Notes under the pieces: model-generated | What the model was told of the DNA's origin: nothing | The model's database searches: none | The model's input: only the letters and a program-made list of their open reading frames with translations | In this document: positions 1-64,000 of the stretch, one piece after another | How the letters are laid out: each line of letters starts with the position of its first letter | How positions within the stretch are numbered: position 1 is the first letter of the stretch | Translations under genes and position numbers: made by a program | Source of the DNA: Myoxocephalus aenaeus | Lineage: Eukaryota; Chordata; Actinopteri; Perciformes; Cottidae | NCBI GenBank assembly: GCA_038501785.1 | Contig: JBAMJR010000156.1 | Location: 971,501-1,035,500 of the forward strand | Length of the DNA: 64,000 nt | Direction: 5' to 3'

Positions 1-526
1 TGTGTGTTTGTGTGTTTTATTCAGTCAATCATTACAATACAATACAATATTCTATACAATATACAAAACAGAAAGACTGAAAAGGCAAAAAATGCTTATA
101 TATTCCTATCCTAAATTATTATTATCAATTAAATCAGATAATTCATTCGAAATAAAGAAAAAATCCAATATATACATACATATATATATATATACACATA
201 CATATTCCATATACATACATTTCATTCACACCCTCAAAAATAGTTTTATAAACAATCCTTTTGAAAACCAAAGATGAGTTGACAGTTCATACATTCATGT
301 TATTGTTGTTCCATAACTGAACTCCTGCAATAGAAATACATCTTCTTTTAATCCCCTTTTTAGCTTTTTGTGCAGTAAACTTACAAACATCTCAAATCAT
401 ATTTACACTCATGCATTGAAAACAACCTTTGGCATTGTGAATCCTGACGTGGTTTTAAAACCGTAACGCTTCCTCTGACAAGTCCACCGATCCCGGCGTT
501 AACGTTCCTTCCCCCTGTCGTTGCAG
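1..526 (+). other. Intron upstream of the first LNS2 exon (partial)
   Basis: AT-rich sequence with a short (TA)n/(TACA)n tract near 170-225. It ends in a strong acceptor (CCCCCTGTCGTTGCAG). No exon was recognised; SS1 cassette exons, if any, lie further left. Confidence 0.8.
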
Positions 527-54436
<53,910 letters not shown>

Positions 54437-55127
54437 GTGAGTACTGCTTAAGATGGACTAAACGTGCCCTGCGTGTGCAGTAAAGGAGCTCTCCTCGTGT
54501 GTCATGTGAGATCATCACGTCTGAGAAAGTTACTCAGCAATATCAGCGTTCACCAGTCAGGAAGGGCCTTACAAAACTCCAATTGCATGGGAATTATAGG
54601 TACATTTGGTTTCTTTGGTTTAACGGCATGGAAGTGCAGTTATAACATGTAGGAGTGCTCCTTCAAACACATGCAATGCATTCAATCAACGCCAGGCACA
54701 CACACACTGTGCACAACTGCCATATTTCACTTGTATTACATATAGAAGTGCATACAAACACAGTATTTCACATGCTACAAACACACATGCACATGAAGTG
54801 GATGCACCTTTGGAGCCGTGCCGTCTTCTCACAGTGAGTACCGCCTCCTTGACTCCTTGACTCAGGCTGTTTCCTTCATGTGCTTATTGAGCCCTCGTCT
54901 GATTCGCTGCATGCAAGTGTGGAGCTGAAAGCGTCACGCGAGCTTCAGAGATGCCGGCAATTGTTGAGGGTGTGTTTTTTTTTTTAAGTTTCTCTGCCAA
55001 TTTGTCGTAACAAATGCTTTTCACGTTTTTGTGGCTTCGGAGCGAACGGCTGCGACTGATGATGTGTAAAATATCCACTTCTGCCTCAATCGCCTCTTCA
55101 TAAACGCCCTTCAGATCATAGAAGTGG

Positions 55128-55129
<2 letters not shown>

Positions 55130-55160
<31 letters not shown>
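55130..55160 (+). repeat. (TG)n tract
   Basis: About 30 bases of TG repeats. Confidence 0.92.
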
Positions 55161-55162
<2 letters not shown>

Positions 55163-58100
55163 GATCTCTTATCCCCATGACGACAGGGGACTTCCCCTCA
55201 GTAATCACGGTTGGCGGTCTTTCATTTAGCGGTTAATAGTGGGAGCATACTGCTGCTGGGCCAGACTAATGAGGTGGTGGAGCTGTTAGGATAGCTGCTC
55301 TCTGAGCGCGCTGGCAACCCATAATCACCCAGACCTTTCTGATGTGACACTGTGTTGGACTCCCTGCTTCTAAAATGTTCTTTTTTCGCCTCGCTCTCTT
55401 CTTTTTCTCCGTGCCAAAGACGTCTGTGCCGAATAACTGACTCCACTTCTCCCGTCGTGATGGAGCTGCGTGTCCACGCCTTAATTAGTGAGGAGAAGGC
55501 CTCGTGAATCCTTCTCTCATTGATTTCCGATCGACACACAGACATATTTCTTCTTGAAACCTAAGAGCTTTGGCATAGTCACTTGTTTTTCCTCTCATGA
55601 CAGTACAGGTTTAAGTCTTAGTCCTGCTGCTTCTGGAGAGAGATGTTCACTAATATCGACTGGACTGTCCAGGCGTATAATAGCATCCTTATCGGAGCGC
55701 TGTTGCCCTAAATGGGTATTCTGTTGGTCCTCTTTCAAGCTAGTTCTTTTCATTCCCTGTGCTAGAAGACAATAAATAATAAAGACAAGCAAAAGGGATA
55801 AAGTGAGGTGAGTCCATATCTCAGAAAGTGCACAAGATAAGGGGTCTAGTTTTCTCTTGACTCTTCTGATACCGACTCTGATGACGGCCTGCGTCTCTGG
55901 AGGTGTGACGAGCTCAGCAGTGCAGTCCCACACCACCTGGTGGCAGTACGTCCACGAGCAGGACCGCACTCTGCTGTGAGGAAATGAGATGCAATCCCCC
56001 GAGCATGAAATCAGCTTTCCTGTTATTTCCCTCTTGTTCTTCTCTCTCTCTCTTTATCTCTCCTCCACTACAGACACACGGCCCATCCAATTTCTATAGT
56101 TATGGATCATAGAGAGAATATTGTGCGCGTGTATCCTAAACAATGCAGAATCCTATGTAGTACAAAACAATCATATTGCCAGCAGTTTAATTTTTGGATC
56201 GAGGCTTGATAGAAACCGGTGAGCACAGGCTCTGTGTGTGTTGTGTATGACTGTGGGACTCTCTGTTATTCAGTGAGCACAGCGCTGAGAGAGACTTTTT
56301 AATTAACAATGTGGGAGTGGGAGCTTCTCCCTCTGTTTCTCTCCCTCTCTGATAGCTGGCAGCAAATATCAGTAATTGTCTGCTTCTCTGACTCCGTCTC
56401 TACCCATTGTCCAAATGAAGAAACTCGAACAAAGTAAAGTGAACATTTCTGCCAGTGAAGCCTCTCGCGGTTTCGTCTGCGCCGATTGTTAGCGCCCAGC
56501 CTGCGTGCCCTTCTCTCCGCTTCTCCCTTGTAGCCAGAAGGGCTCTTGGTGGCGGAGGAGAAGAAAAAAAGAACAACTATCCACACTGCTTTCATTTATT
56601 GCTGTGTTCCCCTGCAGCCTGCACGTTGTCTCTGCACACCTTTACTTAAGGGACACAAAGGGACTTTGCAGCATGCGGGCCACTTGGACAATCTGGAGGT
56701 ACATATTGTGCTAAGCTCAGCGCTGCTTAAAACAGGGGGTTTGTGGGGATGAACTCTTTTTATAGCGTTTTCATCCCTGCTTTTGTCACGCTCATCGCCA
56801 TCTCCCTATCGTCTCGTATCCACCCCCCCTGCCTCTCCTCTTCCTCCCTGTTTTGTGAGCAGACCTCTCCCCTTTCAGGTTCTATGAATACCGCATATTT
56901 TCCATTTTAAATCCAAGGACATGGGAGCTGTGGGCCGAGCGAGAAGAAGAGCAGCGGACACTCCTCTTCCACATCCAGAGCAATTACTCAACTTACGTAA
57001 TAGAATTATCTTTGCAAAGGTCGCTGCATTGTACCACAGTCAGGAACATGGTAAACAAACAGAAATAAGGAGTGCAGAGGGAGGCTGAAGACGGGTAACG
57101 GAGCACCGTTCGGCTCGGCAGTTGGATGCTGACATCAGTAATTGCTTAGATAGATTTAGTGATGAATTTCTCTGCCAGTGTATTGATCCCTACCAACCCT
57201 CTGCTCCTGCTCAACCCGATGTCCTTAATTCACTTCCCAATGCATGCTCAGAGGGCTGTAACCATATCTGGATAACCGCTTACATAAACGGCACAGCGGC
57301 GGCATCGCTTTCTTCACTACATAAAAGAAAATAATCACGGCATTCGCCTCGTACTCATTTCTTCCTCCGCTCGAGGAGCGAGGGGCAAAAAGAGGAAGAC
57401 AAAAGAGGTCCGGGGTTGAGGAAAAAACGCTGTGTTTTCCTCTGGTTCTCAATGTTCTGCTCAGTAGAAAATCCACAATAATAACAGCGATTTTTTTTCC
57501 CCCTCTATTGACTGATGTGTCTGCTCGACAGCGTTAAATCCAGAAGGGGAAATAACAACCTCGCCGCACAATGGCGGTACTCACGTTGACGTGACGTCAA
57601 TGATGAGTGAAGGTTTTAGAATGATGGAGACAATGGGAATGAAGACACACAAACATGCACACGCTTAGCTGGTATCTATGGACCGCCACATGAATACTGA
57701 AGGAGTTTTCATTGGAGCGCTGAATAATTGAACCTGCTGTCTCTGTCAACGGGATGAAGTAGCTCAAGCTGGCTGGGACTGGCCTACAGGTGTTCAGCTA
57801 GTTAGTTTCAGCTGGGCACGGGTGTAGTGGTGGCCATTTAAGATCATAATGGATGTGAAATGTTCTCCTTTTCCTTGATTTTCTTCTCTCAGAGACTCAT
57901 AAAAGTGTTCATTCTCTTTGTGAAGGTACCTTTTGGCTAAATGGGACTTATACAGTAAGTGGAGCATTGGAATATGAGAACATTTCTCTATAAATACTAC
58001 AGGTAGATCAGAAATGGGCCAAAATATTTCCACAGAGAATGAATTGTCCTCGGGGCACCAGCTATCCCAAAAGCACACTTTAGGATGACCTCGCTCTCTT

Positions 58101-58736
58101 TGTTGTGGTAGTGGAGGCTAGAAATGGCCGAGGCGTCACATGATCAGGTGGCTTAATAACAGCTACTTCACAGCTGCAGGTGTCATCACTACAGAACACG
58201 TTTTGGATGATGGAGCTTTGCCGCTTTGAGGAAAACTGCTCCTGTTTTCGTGTAGCTGTGGCTGCAGGAAAAGGGTAATTACCCAACATCAACCTAGTAG
58301 AAGTGCCCGGAACACATATATCCACAAGAGTGCACAAATGTAAAGTTGTCCCTCCGAGGTCTATAATATCTCTTCCTCCCCCATCACTTTATCACTCCTC
58401 TCCCTTGTCTTATGATATCTGTATTAGAACTGGAGCTGCATGTCCAGCCCTCGGGGTCTAAAGAGCTGCCGCGCTATTGGCTGATCAGGGTAATGATGCT
58501 TGCCGAGCAGTGCATCATGTCACTGTGATAAGAGTGGATGTCGCTTGTGTCAATCGATGTGTCACCGCCGTGCTCAGAGCCGCGGTATAATTGGATATAC
58601 GCAATGCTGTGGAGCCTAAGTGCCTCAGGGCCAGGAGAAAAGAGAATGTAAAACGGGTAACAAAGATGGAGGCGAAGAGGGGGAGATGTTACTCCTCAAT
58701 GAATGGGTGCGTTGACGAAATGGGCAATTTTGGGTA

Positions 58737-59073
58737 CCGTAAAAGTCGGGTTACAAGCTGCTCCTACCTCCGGTCAGTGTCCCGCTGTAGCAAGCTAGGA
58801 GCAGCGCTAGCTAGCTTACTGCTGTAGCAAGCTAGGAGCAGCGCTAGCTAGCTAGGCGCAGCGCTAGCTAGCGCTTCTGCTAGCTCCCCGCTCCTGCTGC
58901 TAGCTCCCCGCTGCTGCTGCTACTGGCCGCGTCCCCTCTGCCCAAGTCGGGTGTCGAGCTGGGGCTGGTTGTCGGAGAGCTAGCGGAAGTTAGCGGAAGT
59001 TAGCTGGCTACAGCGGGGAGCTAACGGGGACACTGACCGAAGGTAGTAGCGGCGTGTAACCCGACTTTTACCG
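58737..59073. mobile_element. Foldback element family A, copy 6 (337 bp)
   Basis: TA-flanked (58735-58736, 59074-59075). The left end is CCGTAAAAGTCGGGTTACAA. The right end TTTTACCG has one substitution against the family TTTTACGG. The core holds two tandem AGCAAGCTAGGAGCAGCGC units and the CCCAAGTCGGGTGTCGAG block. Confidence 0.77.
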
Positions 59074-59094
59074 TAATTTATTTTTATTTTCAAG

Positions 59095-59215
59095 TATTTA
59101 TGAGCCATTCCTGCTTCCATTCTCTATGCTATGCTAGGCTAAACACACCGTGCCTCCAGCTTCATATGTACTTCACACACAGACAGCAGAATGATATCAA
59201 GCTTCTCATCTCACA
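59095..59215 (-). repeat. Common teleost dispersed repeat, diverged reverse copy
   Basis: CTTCCATTCTCTATGCTATG, CTAGGCTAAAC and CTCCAGCTTCATATGTAC correspond to the 50541 copy. It begins directly after foldback element copy 6. Confidence 0.45.
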
Positions 59216-61111
59216 GTTGTAAAGAAAGAACTATTTCCTTTAACACAGACCACAGACATCACGGCAGGAGGAAAAGATGAGGAAGTTCTGCGTCTGCGAT
59301 GAACACAATCATGGCTTCCTCCGCGGTCTCGGGAACTCCTCTCACGCGTTCTGCAAACCGCCTCGGTGAGCGAACGAGAGAGATGTTGCGTGGAGAGAGG
59401 GGAGGAAATGATTGAGTTGAACACATTACAGACAGTCACAATGAGGGGCATCCATCTGTTTTGGTGCCGGGCGGGTAACCTTGAGGCTGTCAGAGCGTTC
59501 CCAGCCCTGGCCCTCGCAGGCTGAGAGCCCGGCCACAGACACATCCATCAGCACATGTTCCTAGACACATTTCAGGAGCAGCGGCAACACATACAAATCA
59601 CCCGATCAATACCGCCGACGCCAAGCCGGAATTTCAGGGTTTTGGGCAAGAACATGTCTCGAGCAAGAGTTTGGGGCGCACGTTTTCTTTTTTGCTCGGG
59701 TCTTTCAACCGTGCATGTCCCTTTTCATCATATTTCATACTACAGTGCTCTCGACCTGGCACCCGAGGAAAGAAGAATAAATGATCGTTTCTTTTAATTG
59801 TTTTGCTATCCCTGTGTGAGAGCAAATACACATTGTCAGGACAGTGTGGTTAACTTGATGCGTTTCTGAAAGGCTACACAAATATAGGCAATTTGTCATT
59901 GGCAGACAGCATCCTCTGCACTCAATTGCATCAGTGTACAGAATACACAATGCAATTTAGATGTGCATGGATCAAAGAGGGAAGGTGAGTTGCTCTCGTT
60001 TTATCGGTCTGCTGTTCTTGTGGCACTCACCCCGTCTCCCTGCATTCTCTCTTTTGAATTGAAGTGTCAGGTAGTCATCACCATGAGGGAGCCGAACCAC
60101 TCAAAGCAGACTACAAAGAATACAACTCTCCTCTGTACAGCACTTACAGGAGGGTACTTCATCAGAAACAAGGGCCACTGGATCTACCAGCCCCGTTTGT
60201 ACTCATCTCAAATCAGAAGTTGATCTAACTATGTCTCTGACTGCGTTCCATCACAGGCTGAGACAGACTTTTAATAGGCAGCGCTGTGTGTCTGATGCCC
60301 ACTGACAGACTCTCTTTAACCCTCCTACCTTACAGGCAGGCTTTAGCATGGTCACACTGACCCCTTTCAGGTAATTGCCAGAATCTGGTCTCACAATTAG
60401 AAGGTATAGCTCTGCCTACAGGTCGCTGTGTCATTCCATATGCTCCGTTTCTCATCTGAACACTGCGGTTCAGCCTTTTGAGCTAGAAAAGAAAATTGCA
60501 CAGTTTGATAGCTTCCAACCATTAATTTTCTTTTTTTACCATTAATAGGCTCTCAACAAAAGAACATGGTGTTGCGTCTGAAGGGCACTCATATGGAATA
60601 TGTGCTCCTGTGCAGGGGGCCACGACATCCACGGTCTCCATCTGATGACACTGATGGCTTTCATCAGGTGAAGGCAATTACCTCTGACATTTTTATTTCC
60701 CGAAGAGAACAAGCAGTCCACTTCCACTCGGTATACCGTCTCTTAAAGCGTAAGAGGAAGATCTTTCTGAACACCTTGAGGTCCTGTTGTCAGTGTTGGC
60801 TCAAAGGTTTAGATTAAACGGCCATTCTGACCTTGGAAGCGGTTACAAGGTTGTTGTCTTTGTTTCGGAGCTGTCAAGATTTCTTTGAAGGGCTCAGACA
60901 AACTCCACAAACTCCCCTAAGCTCCATGTGAAATGTGAGCAGAACATTTGCTTGTGAGAGTCGATATTTGATAGATTTAACAAATCTAGTCAGCAAACAA
61001 ACGATCGACGGAGTAAAATCCCCATCATATTGCTACAAACTGCTCTTAAATTGTTGATGATTTTAATTTAAGCCTTGAAAATACCTGTTGCAAATCTTAT
61101 TCCCAGTCTGC

Positions 61112-61205
61112 TGTGGCTCAGGAGGGAGAGCGGGAGGTCCATTGTCTTTCATAGCAGCTCTACCACCATTGATGTGAATTAATGGGTGAATTAGTGGTGA
61201 ATTGG
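61112..61205 (+). repeat. Short SINE-like fragment
   Basis: TGTGGCTCAGGAGGGAGAG resembles the SINE A-box head and AATTAATGGGTGAATTAG the tail, with most of the middle missing. Confidence 0.4.
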
Positions 61206-61424
61206 AAAGGCCTTTGTCGGCAATTTACCATTTTGATAGCTGCTGAGGGTTCATAGGTGTATTACTAGAACTGGATACTGTGTTCACAGATGGCAATCCA
61301 TTCTTTCCCATGTAAGTTTCTCACTGAGGGTATAACACTATCTGTGCCCAGTGAGCATGCACTAGATTGCTGATAGAGACGTCCTGCCTGGTGCCCACAC
61401 ACATGAATGGCATGAAAATATTAC

Positions 61425-61630
61425 ATTACATTTCATTTAGCTGAGGCTTTTATCCAAAGCGACTCACAATAAGTGCATTCAACCATGAGTACAAACTCAG
61501 AACAACAAGAATCAAAAAAGTACAATTTCTTATATATTGCATCCTCCAAATGTTATTGGATCAAATGGATCTAATTCAGATATTAAGTCTAGTCCATTCA
61601 TTGCTTCACAGAGCAACTTTAAAGAGCGAG
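61425..61630 (+). repeat. Common teleost dispersed repeat (TTTATCCAAAGCGACT type)
   Basis: CATTTCATTTAGCTGAGGC, TTTTATCCAAAGCGACTCAC and CATGAGTACAAACTCAGAAC are typical of a frequent fish repeat. The right edge is approximate; class not assigned. Confidence 0.5.
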
Positions 61631-62414
61631 GTTGCTTGTTACCCACAATGTATCATCAGGATGTCATGAGCAGGGAGTGAAGATACGGACAGGATTAGAC
61701 GGTTAAGTCTTCCTCGTATTCCTGCCACCAGAAATAGGATGAAGCAGCTCGTAGTCCTCTTTATTGGAAGGTAAACAAATGACTTTGACTTGACTGTACA
61801 GTCATTGCATAATGTTATGGTACTCGCTTTGCTGAGGGTGTCGATCCCATCCTGATGGCTTAAACACACACTCACAAACTGGGGACGACACATGTTAAGA
61901 TACTTTACAGCATTTAAAGCTGAGAAATACCACACGCTCTTAATGTCGCTTGATGTTTGCCTCATTATATTTATCAACCTCTGACTTTCTGTCTTCCGCC
62001 TCTTATTTTCTCTGTCTGCTCTGTCTTCCTACCACTTTGCGTCACACTTTTTTCCCTCTTTCTCAGCCTCATTGCTCGATGCCTGCACTTATTGTGTCAG
62101 AAGCATCCTAGTTCATCACTTACTGTACCACAGATGGTACTGGCAGACTTTCAGATTATAGGAACTTGCTCTAAGAGTCTGCAGCCATAGCTTACAGATG
62201 TCCCACCTGCCTCTATAGGAGCCATCAAGGCAACCTCTTTGACCATCTACCTGCTGTCTGAAGTGCAGACAGGTGCAGCATCTCATACACATCGTGCACG
62301 GCTAGAGCTTGTACCGACTGTGGATCACAAATGGAGACATTTATTTGTGTTGGCAGGCTATTTAATGCTACATGGCAGTTGATGATTGTTACAGAAACAC
62401 CATATATCTATGTA

Positions 62415-62718
62415 CCGTAAAAGTCGAGTTACAAGCCGCTCCTACCTCCAGTCAGTGTCCCCACTGTAGCAAGCTAGCTAGCGCTGCTGCTAGCTAGCGC
62501 TGCTACTAGCTCCCCGCTGCTGCTGCTACTGGCCGCGTCCCCTCTGCCCAAGTCGGGTGTCGAGCCTGGTCCCGCTACCTTCGGTGGTTTTCGGGGAGCT
62601 AGCGGAAGTTAGCGGGGAAGTAACAGAGCGCTATAGCAGGAGCCCCAGCTGGCTACAGCGGGGAGCTAACGGGGACACTGACCGAAGGTAGTAGCGGCTC
62701 GTAACCCGATTTTTACGG
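62415..62718. mobile_element. Foldback element family A, copy 7 (304 bp)
   Basis: TA-flanked with ends CCGTAAAAGTCGAGTTACAA and CCCGATTTTTACGG. The inner segments GCCCAAGTCGGGTGTCGAG and CTTCGGTGGTTTTCGGGG match copies 6 and 8. It is only about 640 bases from copy 8 in the same orientation. It is the shortest complete copy. Confidence 0.77.
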
Positions 62719-63296
62719 TACATGTTCATCTCAATCCCACAATGTAAAAAGTGTATTCATTCTAAATGTAAGGTTCGTTGGGAATGGCCTCTTCTTCTTT
62801 GCTACTCTCTGCTCTTTATCTTTCATATGATGTAAATGGACATTACCTTTTTTCAAAATACGATTCACTTCGCTTCATATTTTACTTGTGTTTCCACCAA
62901 AGTGGCTCGTCTGCAGCCTACTTGAAGAAACATGACAAAAGCCAGCCCTCAAAAGGTCATCATCTATATTCATTATACAATGGCCTGGATGAATATGTAA
63001 TTCTGATTTGCTCAAGGGTTCTTGATTAATTTCACATAACAGCACTCGTACCGGAGCCAGTCCTCTCTGGAGTTCATGAACTCGTTCAGACGTCTGGAAA
63101 TATATCCTCACGTACAAAGGAGGCGGCTGTAGGAACCTGGAAAGGGTAATTTGGGCCCCAGCGAGAGCAGGTGGGTTTCACACTGCTGTCTGTTGTTGAC
63201 GTAAATTTACCTACAGATTACTATTCACACCATGCAAACATGCAGGATTCACCAAATTAGGATGTAGGAGCTGATGACTGAACTGAGAAAAAACAT

Positions 63297-63738
63297 AAAT
63301 AAATGGACTTCTTGTATCGCTTTTCTAGTCTTCCGACCACTCAAAGCTCTAGAACACTACGGTAAACGTCGGGTTACAAGCCGCTCCTAGGGCCGGTCAG
63401 TGTCCCTGCTGTAGCAAACTAGTAGCAGCGCTAGCTAGCGCTGCTACTAGCTTGCTACTGCCCGCTGCTGCTGCTACTGCCCGCGTCCCCTCTGCTCAAG
63501 TCGGGTGTTGAGTCTGGTCCCGCTACCTTCGGTGGTTTTCGGGGAGCTAGCGGAAGTTAGCGGAAGTTAGCGGGGAAGTAACGGAGCGCTAGCAGGAGCC
63601 CCAGCTGGCTACAGCGGGGAGCTAACGGGGACACTGACCGAAGGTAGTAGCGGCTCGTAACTCGACGTTTACGGTTAACCGCCGATCCTTTGATTGAAGG
63701 ATGACCCTGATCACCACTGACCCACAGTCGCCCCCAAA
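63297..63738 (-). repeat. SINE-like repeat split by foldback element copy 8
   Basis: 63297-63359 carries the SINE tail (AAATGGACTTCTTGTATC, CTTCCGACCACTCAAAGC). 63675-63738 carries the head (AACCGCCGATCCTTTGATTG ... GACCCACAGTCGCCCC). The foldback element sits exactly between them. Confidence 0.6.
63360..63674. mobile_element. Foldback element family A, copy 8, nested in a SINE
   Basis: Ends are CGGTAAACGTCGGGTTACA and CTCGACGTTTACGG; both arms share AAACGTCG where the family has AAAAGTCG. It splits a tRNA-SINE-like repeat: the tail lies at 63297-63359 and the head at 63675-63738. The left flank keeps TA (63358-63359); the right flank reads TT. Confidence 0.77.
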
Positions 63739-64000
63739 ATACACAGCAGCAGCAGCATGTTTAGCTCACGATTAGCTGGTTAGTATTACTCACACTGAGG
63801 TTTAAAAAGGACTGTTTTTGTGTAAGTTCCTGTTTCAGTTCCTTTTTACAACCCATATCAAACTGTATCATTGTACATACTTACTGGCTATGTGGACTTT
63901 CCATTTTTCCAAAGTACGAGTGTTTCCCTGGACACAGCGAGGAGCAGGTCACTGTCCATGTCGATGTACTTACCTCGTAGAAGCTAAAGGAAACCAGTTG

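Larger units (their letters stand above)
54437..64000 (+). other. Intron after EGF3, open at the right edge
   Basis: 9.6 kb. It contains (TG)n at 55130-55160, three foldback elements (58737, 62415, 63360), a common teleost repeat near 59095 and SINE-like pieces near 61112, 63297 and 63675. I looked for a beta-neurexin first exon (signal peptide followed by a His-rich HHFHGS-like motif) and saw none on the + strand, so the beta promoter and LNS6 exons probably lie beyond the window. Confidence 0.65.

Noticed and set aside
57794..58078. 94-codon minus-strand frame
   Set aside because: No recognisable domain, splice signals or start context; length is expected by chance in this region.
59963..60223. 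86-codon plus-strand frame ending QPRLYSSQIRS
   Set aside because: No family recognised and no supporting signals; treated as chance.
54437..64000. Beta-neurexin promoter and first exon
   Set aside because: No signal peptide plus His-rich HHFHG-type exon with a donor was found on the + strand.

Overview
The window is vertebrate, almost certainly teleost, genomic DNA. It carries one multi-exon gene on the + strand with long AT-rich introns. These introns hold (TG)n/(CA)n and (AT)n tracts, tRNA-derived SINEs, hAT-type DNA transposons and other dispersed repeats typical of ray-finned fish. No second protein gene could be supported on either strand.

The gene is an alpha-neurexin, a presynaptic adhesion receptor. 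Comparison with remembered vertebrate paralogs fits neurexin-3 best (nrxn3; the a/b duplicate is not resolved). Twelve constitutive and three alternatively spliced coding segments were placed by splice sites, codon phase and protein identity. They encode LNS2 (527-828, optional SS2 exon 2251-2274/2295, 3897-4058, start of 14182-14620), LNS3 (14182-14620, 17424 on), EGF2 (end of 17424-17807), LNS4 (43940-44143, optional SS3 exon 45703-45729, 47165-47284, 48535-48647, start of 48846-49114), LNS5 (48846-49114, 49806-49996, 50773-50946), an optional SS6 exon (51802-51828) and EGF3 (54317-54436). Phases close across every junction with and without the optional exons. The signal peptide, LNS1 and EGF1 lie left of the window. 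LNS6, stalk, transmembrane segment and cytoplasmic tail lie to the right. No beta-neurexin first exon was found in the final 9.6 kb.

Layout: 0-4 kb is LNS2 with the SS2 microexon. 4-14 kb is a repeat-rich intron. 14-18 kb holds the LNS3/EGF2 exons. 18-44 kb is one 26-kb intron carrying most of the mobile DNA. 44-54 kb is a compact exon cluster for LNS4-LNS5-EGF3. 54-64 kb is open intron.

The most unusual non-genic content is a family of eight GC-rich, foldback, TA-flanked elements (about 300-460 bp) with termini CCGTAAAAGTCGGGTTA and cores built from GCTAGC/GCTGCTGC modules. I could not assign it to a named family. There is also a 2.1-kb hAT element with a perfect 8-bp target duplication and remnants of an N-terminal transposase region, a 298-bp hAT MITE with a perfect 8-bp target duplication, a 572-bp TA-flanked palindromic element, three clear minisatellites and two nested insertions.
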